From: Streptomyces sp. ISL-94
GTDB lineage: Bacteria; Actinomycetota; Actinomycetes; Streptomycetales; Streptomycetaceae
Length of the DNA stretch: 64,000 bases
Direction of reading: 5' to 3'
Assembly (NCBI RefSeq): GCF_018614075.1
Contig: NZ_JAGGOZ010000117.1
Location: 1-64,000, forward strand
Position 1 is the stretch's first letter; each line of letters begins with the position of its first letter. The notes under the pieces are model-generated. The model was not told where the DNA came from. It did no database searches and saw nothing but the letters and a program-made list of their open reading frames with translations. Position numbers and translations under genes: made by a program. This document shows, piece after piece, positions 58,462 through 64,000 of the stretch.

Positions 58462-58890
58462 CTACACTTTGGTCTTCGGCCTGCCGAGGTGCCACTCGTA
58501 GACGCCGAACGAGAAGCCCTCGACGTCCCCGTCCCCGTTGAAGCTCAGGTCACCGATCGGCGTCTTGAACCTCCCGGCGTGGATCGCCTCGGCGACCCGC
58601 TCGGGACGCTCTGCATCTCCGACCGTCCGGATGGCCTCGGCGATCACCTGGACCGCAGCGTAGGCGGCGAGGACGCAAGGGCCACTGAGGGCCCGGCCGG
58701 CCGCAGCATCGTCCGGACCCTGGTCGGCGACGCCAGGATCGGCGACGGCCGTGGCCGCAGGCATGGTCACCAGCAGGCCCTCCACCGCGTCCTGCGCGCT
58801 CTGCGAGACGGCCGCCGGCGCCGTTGTCACTGTCCGGCCGTCGACAGTGCTGGATGCCGGTGTGCGGCGGGGCCGAATCGCGATCCACAC
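58462..58890 (-). pseudogene. C-terminal fragment of a branched-chain amino acid binding protein
   Basis: The frame reads AQDAVEGLLVTMPA, LAAYAAVQVIAEAIRTVG, RVAEAIHAGRFKTPIGDLSF and GFSFGVYEWHLGRPKTKV, the C-terminal third of LivK/BraC-type periplasmic binding proteins. The N-terminal two thirds and the signal peptide are missing, and no ABC transporter genes are near. An inactive relic. Confidence 0.75.
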
Positions 58891-58919
58891 GTCCTTCGAT
58901 CACACGTACGATGCCGGGC

Positions 58920-59699
58920 ATGATCGTCGCGTCCGTGGACACCACCTCGCAGAGCTTCGCCCTCGGCCAGGTGACCGGAGTCCTCCTTGTCGCCCTTGTG
59001 GGCATCGTGCTGCTCTGGCGGCTGACCGGGTCCTGGCGCTCGCCGTCGACCCCGGCCGGCGGCGATCCTGCCCTCACCCTCCGCGAGGAGAGGAAGCGGC
59101 GCCTGCTCATCGTCGGCGTGACAGTGCTGATCGCGGTGGGCGCGGGCGTGAAGGCCGCTGCCTCCTACAACCCGGAACCGCGCGCCTCCGAGACCCGAGC
59201 GGCCGCGCCCGCCTTCGGGGCCGCGGAAGCGGGCACAGCCCGCACGGTGGTCCTGCCGGACAGCTTCGAGGACTTCCGGCTGCTGACCGGTGAGGCCGCC
59301 GAGCGCGTCGAGACCGAGGTGCTGGCGGGCCGCAAGCTGCCCGAGGGGACCAAAACCGGCTACTACGACGAGGACGGGGACGAAAACATCGACCTGGTCG
59401 TCCTGGTCCGCAGCGCCGAGTGGGATCCCAAGGTGCGCGAGGAGAAGGCGACCAAGTCGATCTCGCAAGAGTTCCGCAACTTCTTCACCGCCGCCAAGGC
59501 CCGTGACGCGACCCGATTCGCCCCGGGACCGTACGGCGGCGGCATCAGCTGCGGCTTCGCGGACTACTTCGGCGGCACCCAGACCGTGTGCGCCTGGAGC
59601 GACGCCACCACCTTCGGCGCGGTACGGCTGGTGCGGGAGACCAACCTCGCCGACGCCGCGCAGACCACCCTCACGCTCCGCAACGCGGCCATGCGCTGA
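58920..59699 (+). CDS. Hypothetical membrane protein
   Basis: A 259-residue protein with two N-terminal transmembrane helices (residues 15-34 GQVTGVLLVALVGIVLLWRL; 60-80 LLIVGVTVLIAVGAGVKAAA) and an exported domain containing VVLPDSFEDFRLLTGEAAER and GGGISCGFADYFGG plus VCAWSDATTFGAVRL. The two cysteines in the last part are likely disulphide-bonded. ATG at 58920 (another nine bases upstream). This type of protein is common in Streptomyces, function unknown. Confidence 0.7.
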   Translation: MIVASVDTTSQSFALGQVTGVLLVALVGIVLLWRLTGSWRSPSTPAGGDPALTLREERKRRLLIVGVTVLIAVGAGVKAAASYNPEPRASETRAAAPAFGAAEAGTARTVVLPDSFEDFRLLTGEAAERVETEVLAGRKLPEGTKTGYYDEDGDENIDLVVLVRSAEWDPKVREEKATKSISQEFRNFFTAAKARDATRFAPGPYGGGISCGFADYFGGTQTVCAWSDATTFGAVRLVRETNLADAAQTTLTLRNAAMR

Positions 59700-59929
59700 C
59701 CGCGCGCGCATGCGCCGAGGGCCACGTCGTCCCGAACATCAGGGGAGACCAGCGTGATCATTGCGGGTTCACTGACGCGACAGCCCGTGATGCCGGCGGG
59801 GGCGGCACCGCAGGCGAGCCGCTGCCGACGGCCTGGCCAACACAGCGGGGTGCCGAGGGCGTCGGGTGTGCCGCGCGGGGTCCTCGAATATTGCGTGCCG
59901 TGCCGTTGGTGACGGTCCAGACTCGCTCC

Positions 59930-60547
59930 ATGGCGGACATACAGGCATTCCGGGATGCGGTCAGCGGCTGGGCGAACGGCGGTCCCGGCGGGGCGGCGAG
60001 TGATCTGGCTGTGCAACTGGGGGTGCGGACGGCGGTACTGCTGGAAGGGCCGAGTGACCTCGCGGCCGTTGAGACGCTGGCTGCCCGGCGTGGCCGGGAC
60101 CTTGCCGCCGACGGCGTGTGCGTCATGGCGATGGGCGGGGCGATGAGCGTCGGCCGCTACGCCGGTCTCCTCGGGCCGCCCGGCCTCGGCCTGCGCCTGG
60201 CCGGACTGTGCGACGAGGGCGAGCAGCGCTTCTACGACCACGGCCTGCAGCGGGCACGGGCGCCGCACGGGGGCTTCTTCGTGTGCGTGTCGGACCTGGA
60301 GGACGAGCTCATCCGCGCCCTGGGCACGGCAAGGGTCGAGGAGATCGTCGGGGCCGAAGGCGACCTCCGTGCCTGGCAGACCTTCCTGCGCCAGCCCGCA
60401 CAGCACGGTCGGCCCCGGCAGCAGCAGCTGCGGCGCTTCCTGGGCACGAAGAAGGGCCGCAAGATCCGCTACGGCCGCCTCCTCGTCGAGGCCCTCGACC
60501 CCGAACAGGTACCGACCCCGCTCGACGAACTCCTCGCGAGCCTGTGA
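59930..60547 (+). CDS. TOPRIM-domain protein (OLD-nuclease C-terminal type)
   Basis: A 205-residue protein whose core is a TOPRIM fold: TAVLLEGPSDLAAVETLAAR (catalytic Glu), GLCDEGE (Asp), FFVCVSDLEDELIRAL and a C-terminal RFLGTKKGRKIRYGRLLVEA. This matches the nuclease half of OLD-family proteins but without the ABC-ATPase half. Start at the ATG at 59930; no strong ribosome site. It may act alone or with a partner encoded elsewhere. It is annotated in some genomes as a TOPRIM nucleotidyl transferase/hydrolase protein; activity unproven. Confidence 0.75.
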   Translation: MADIQAFRDAVSGWANGGPGGAASDLAVQLGVRTAVLLEGPSDLAAVETLAARRGRDLAADGVCVMAMGGAMSVGRYAGLLGPPGLGLRLAGLCDEGEQRFYDHGLQRARAPHGGFFVCVSDLEDELIRALGTARVEEIVGAEGDLRAWQTFLRQPAQHGRPRQQQLRRFLGTKKGRKIRYGRLLVEALDPEQVPTPLDELLASL

Positions 60548-60710
60548 CCGACGTACGAAAGCACCATCGCGGGCGCGACCGGCCGGGGCGAGTCATACAC
60601 CGCTCAGCGCACGCGGCCGAAACAGTTTGACCGGAATCCGACGTATCACGGCAGGCCGTTTACTTCTCTAGGCGGACGTAGCTCTGTTCGTCCCCACCGG
60701 AGGAGAACCC

Positions 60711-61790
60711 GTGCGTTCGAGAAGCAAGCTGTCTGTCCTGGCCGCCGTATGCGTGAGCGCCCTGGCGGTCGGGAGTCTGGCACAGCCCGCACTGGCGGAC
60801 GGTTCGGTCAACGGACCCGTGGAGAACTGCAACGCTGCGGCCGCCGTGTCGCCGGGCTCCTTCGGCACCGGCGCGCTCTCGTGGTGCATCCTGGCGGCCC
60901 AGCAGACCGCCGAGACCAAGAGGGTGGCCCGCGAAACCTTCGTCAAGGGTCTGCTCGAGATGCTGACGAACCACACCGGCGGCAACTACAACATCATGAT
61001 CTTCGACATCAAGGGCAAGAACGCCTTCGGAGACCCGTGGTTCGTCCACCACTACCAGGAGAACCTCCAGGACGTGGCGTTCCAGGGGGACGTCGAGTAC
61101 CACGACGAGACCTCACGCGAGGACCAGACCTACCGGATCTGGATCTTCTCCGGTGGCGGCAGCTTCACCAACCAGGGCGACGGCGGCTGGGGCAACTGGG
61201 CTTTCTACGGCCTGTGGGACCGCACCGGCTCTACCGTGAACTTCCGCCGCACCTTGGAGCCGGCGACCATCCCCGGAGTGCCCAAGGGCGAGACTCCGGG
61301 CCCCGGCGACACGCCCGTGACCCCGGGCGTACCTGCCCAGCCCGGCCCCCGGCCCGGCTTCCGCGCCGACAGCGCGACGACCACGCCCCGCGGCTCGGGC
61401 CGCCCTCCGGTCGGTGTCCCGGTGCACCTGAAGACCGTCAACAACCTCGGAGCGGTCGCGACGAACGCTGCCTCCGGTTCGACGGTGGTCGCCGGGAAAC
61501 TGGGCGCAGCGAACTCCAAGTGGACCTTCAAGGAGACGGGCCGCGGCCGCTACGAGATCACCAACGGGCTCGGGCCGGCCCTTACCGAGAACACGGGCAC
61601 CTACTTCGCGAACGTCAATACCTGGAAGGGCAGTTCGACGCAGAAGTGGGAGGTCGTCAACGTCAAGGGCGACACCTACCAGATCAGGATCAGTGATCAG
61701 GACTGCCTGACCTACGACGAGGACTACAAGAAGCTGGGCGTGTGGACCTGCGACGGCTCCAAGGCCCAGCAGTGGACGATCGCCCACTGA
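60711..61790 (+). CDS. Secreted protein with a lectin-like C-terminal domain
   Basis: A 359-residue exported protein. Signal peptide residues 1-29 (KLSVLAAVCVSALAVGSLAQ, then PALA). Residues 30-190 are an unknown domain with NYNIMIFDIKGK and GGWGNWAFYGLWDR. A Pro/Gly/Thr-rich linker covers about 190-240. Residues 245-359 resemble a ricin-B/beta-trefoil-type lectin (VHLKTVNNLGAVAT, WKGSSTQKWEVVNVKGDTYQ, GSKAQQWTIAH with repeated Q-x-W). GTG start behind GGAGGAG. It may bind carbohydrate. Confidence 0.8.
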   Translation: MRSRSKLSVLAAVCVSALAVGSLAQPALADGSVNGPVENCNAAAAVSPGSFGTGALSWCILAAQQTAETKRVARETFVKGLLEMLTNHTGGNYNIMIFDIKGKNAFGDPWFVHHYQENLQDVAFQGDVEYHDETSREDQTYRIWIFSGGGSFTNQGDGGWGNWAFYGLWDRTGSTVNFRRTLEPATIPGVPKGETPGPGDTPVTPGVPAQPGPRPGFRADSATTTPRGSGRPPVGVPVHLKTVNNLGAVATNAASGSTVVAGKLGAANSKWTFKETGRGRYEITNGLGPALTENTGTYFANVNTWKGSSTQKWEVVNVKGDTYQIRISDQDCLTYDEDYKKLGVWTCDGSKAQQWTIAH

Positions 61791-61921
61791 GCAGCGCGAC
61801 ACCGTGACCGGACGGCCGCCCCCGGCGACCGTCCGGTCTACGCGAGCGCTCCGCCCGGGCACAACACGGCCGCCCCGCCCGGGCCGGTGAGGCGGGCCCG
61901 CTTCCCCTCCGCGCCGCCGGA

Positions 61922-62578
<657 letters not shown>

Positions 62579-62769
62579 GCCGGCCCCGTATGACCGGGAC
62601 GGGGACCGGTCCGAGCACCGCGCATGCGCTGCCTCCCCACCGAGCCGTACTGGACGTCGTCCGAGCCTGAACCGGCGAGCCGCCCAGCACGACGAAGCTC
62701 GCCGAGTCCGCCTCCCAAGGCGCCCTGGTCAAAGCCCGTCACCGCGGGGACCGCGATGTGGCCCTAGAA

Positions 62770-63618
62770 CTAGCCGTGGTGGGCGACCGTGTCGTCCGGC
62801 ACCGGCGTTGCCGCGCGCCCGGTGAACCGCATGGCCACGCACGCGCCCAGGTACAGCAGGGCGACGACCAGCAGCAGCGCCTGATAGCCCGTCACCAGGG
62901 CCAGGTACTCGAGCGCGCCCCCGGTCAGCGCGCCCAGCAGATTCGCGCCGAGCGCCGAGGTCGGGTCCGGGGCGAGCGCGAGGCGGTCCGAGAAGATGAG
63001 GTTGGCGTAGAAGATGGGGGCGAAGGCCAGGGCGATGGCGGCGGCGAGCCGTGGGGCGAAGGGCAGCGCGAGCACGGCGTCCGCCGGGACGAACCAGGCC
63101 ACCGCGAGGGTGCCGAAGAGCAGCAGCTGCAGCAGGAGCTGGTTGACCCGCGGGAGCCGGCGCCGGACCTCGACGCCCGCGAGGACGGCGAGCAGGACGC
63201 CGATGAAGACGAAGGCGTTGACCAGCCAGGTCGTACCGAAGTAGAGCGCGAAGTTGATCACGTTCTTCGTTTCGAGCAACATGAAGGCCGCGCCCAGCAG
63301 GAACATGTCGGCATAGCGGACCGTGCTCCGGATGCGAACGCCGGTCAGGCGCACCGACAGGAGGGTCACCAGCAGGATCGCGCCGAGCACACCCAGGTAG
63401 AGGGTGGGGATGTCCCGGTGGAACAGGTACGGGAAGGGGTGGTCATCGCTCGCGGCCGCCGGGACCGCGCCACTGGGCTGCCAGATCTGCTTGCAGGACT
63501 GGTCGGCGGGCGTCATTCCGGCCATCAGCACAGGCGCGTTCGGGCCGAACGGCGTCATGCAGGGGGCGTGTCCGTAGACGCCTTCGAGGGTGCCGGCGAA
63601 GTGGGAGGGGTGCGGCAT
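62770..63618 (-). pseudogene. C-terminal part of a membrane-type spermidine-synthase-like protein
   Basis: 282 codons from an ATG at 63618. Residues 70 onward show six or more hydrophobic segments, including MFLLGAAFMLLETKNVINFA and YFGTTWLVNAFVFIGVLLAV, typical of the membrane half of actinobacterial spermidine-synthase-like proteins. The N-terminal membrane part and the S-adenosylmethionine-type domain are absent. It may be a 5'-truncated relic or a membrane-only protein. No partner gene for polyamine metabolism is near. Confidence 0.6.
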
Positions 63619-63772
63619 GGCGGATGAGCAGGTCTCCGTGCGGGTGGAGCGGGACGGCCCGGTGTTCACGGTGATCCTGAGCAGACCGGTCACCGGCCTC
63701 CGGCCATTGTGGGGGGTCTTCGACCGGGCCGCAGGGCATCTGGACAGTGAGAGGGGAGAGGTCCCGCGATGA
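63617..63772 (+). pseudogene. N-terminal relic of an enoyl-CoA hydratase gene
   Basis: The reading ADEQVSVRVERDGPVFTVIL followed by SRP is the opening strand of the enoyl-CoA hydratase family (normally ending in LNRP). After SRP the sequence becomes unrelated and the frame soon stops. It overlaps, antisense, the start of the spermidine-synthase-like gene by a few bases. Confidence 0.6.
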
Positions 63773-63802
63773 AGCTTGACACCGAGCGGTTCAGTGCCGA
63801 AT

Positions 63803-64000
63803 TCAGTACACGAGCTTGTACGTCACGTCTTTGAGGACGGGAGACGGCGCGGTGTCGGTGTAGAGAATCCGGATCGTGGTGAAACGCTGCAGGTCGGGGT
63901 GGTCGGGCCAGCGCTGCGGGTTACTCAGGGTCACCGTCACCGGGTAGGGGCGGAAACGCCCCGCCGCGCAGTAGGGGCGGCAGTCGTTCACCATGTCGGT
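63803..64000 (-). CDS. 3' end of an unidentified gene, cut by the window edge
   Basis: An open frame that runs from the right window edge to a stop codon at 63803. The visible 65 residues (TVTLSNPQRWPDHPDLQRFT, TIRILYTDTAPSPVLKDVTY, KLVY end) look like the beta-rich C-terminus of a secreted or structural protein. The start lies outside the window. Family not recognised. Confidence 0.5.
   Translation of the reverse strand, partial: TDMVNDCRPYCAAGRFRPYPVTVTLSNPQRWPDHPDLQRFTTIRILYTDTAPSPVLKDVTYKLVY

Overview
The window is high-GC actinobacterial DNA and almost certainly from a Streptomyces chromosome: codons are strongly GC-ending, many genes overlap by ATGA or GTGA, GTG starts are frequent, and the gene content (ten-gene gvp loci, a RheA/Hsp18 pair, SpoIIE-type phosphatases, CsbD, GlsB and PRC-barrel stress proteins, STM4011-4015 genes) is typical of that genus. 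The mix of intact stress genes with many short, frameshifted gene remnants suggests an accessory or chromosome-arm region.

Layout. 1-4200: small hypothetical proteins, a broken GH26-type glycosidase and a 91-residue CBM48 protein. 4183-7909: a minus-strand group of membrane and lipid genes (PAP2 phosphatase, YihY family, PAP2-diacylglycerol kinase fusion). 8091-10226: glgX. 10857-16115: a complete gas-vesicle operon in the order gvpO-A-F-G-Y-Z-J-L-S-K. 16703-25956: sirtuin, PAS-GAF-SpoIIE phosphatase, a divergent FAD monooxygenase/TetR pair with two operator-like palindromes, a carboxylate-amine ligase and a 2OG-Fe dioxygenase. 26309-27619: an Hsp20 truncated and joined to a DUF2267-like tail, divergent from rheA, with a perfect RheA operator between them. 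27740-34656: a DUF6745 gene and a small partner divergent from a five-gene STM4015-4014-4013-4012-4011 operon that includes two radical SAM enzymes. 34934-46700: hypothetical genes, a second SpoIIE phosphatase, a PRC-barrel protein, an SRPBCC protein, a metal-type MerR pair with its operator, remnants of an amino-acid dehydrogenase and a dienelactone hydrolase, an orphan RheA-type operator, and a short protein that reads like an ADF/cofilin domain. 46872-51516: a second CBM48 protein, a PoxB-type TPP enzyme, a CBS-domain protein, CsbD and GlsB. 51935-57972: a second complete set of gvp genes, arranged as gvpO-A-F-G-J-L-S-K on the minus strand with gvpY-Z divergent. 58146-64000: CsbD, a TOPRIM protein, a secreted lectin-like protein and several broken genes (substrate-binding protein, ClC channel, spermidine-synthase-like protein, enoyl-CoA hydratase).

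The intact genes fit a stress and dormancy theme: envelope lipid turnover, glycogen metabolism, heat-shock control, small stress proteins and two gas-vesicle loci. The least expected items are the cofilin-like protein downstream of an orphan RheA-type box, the histone-H1-like tail of the second GvpY, the Hsp20 chimera, the functionally uncharacterised STM4011-4015 cluster, and a 37-bp promoter-like element shared by the PoxB and CBS genes.
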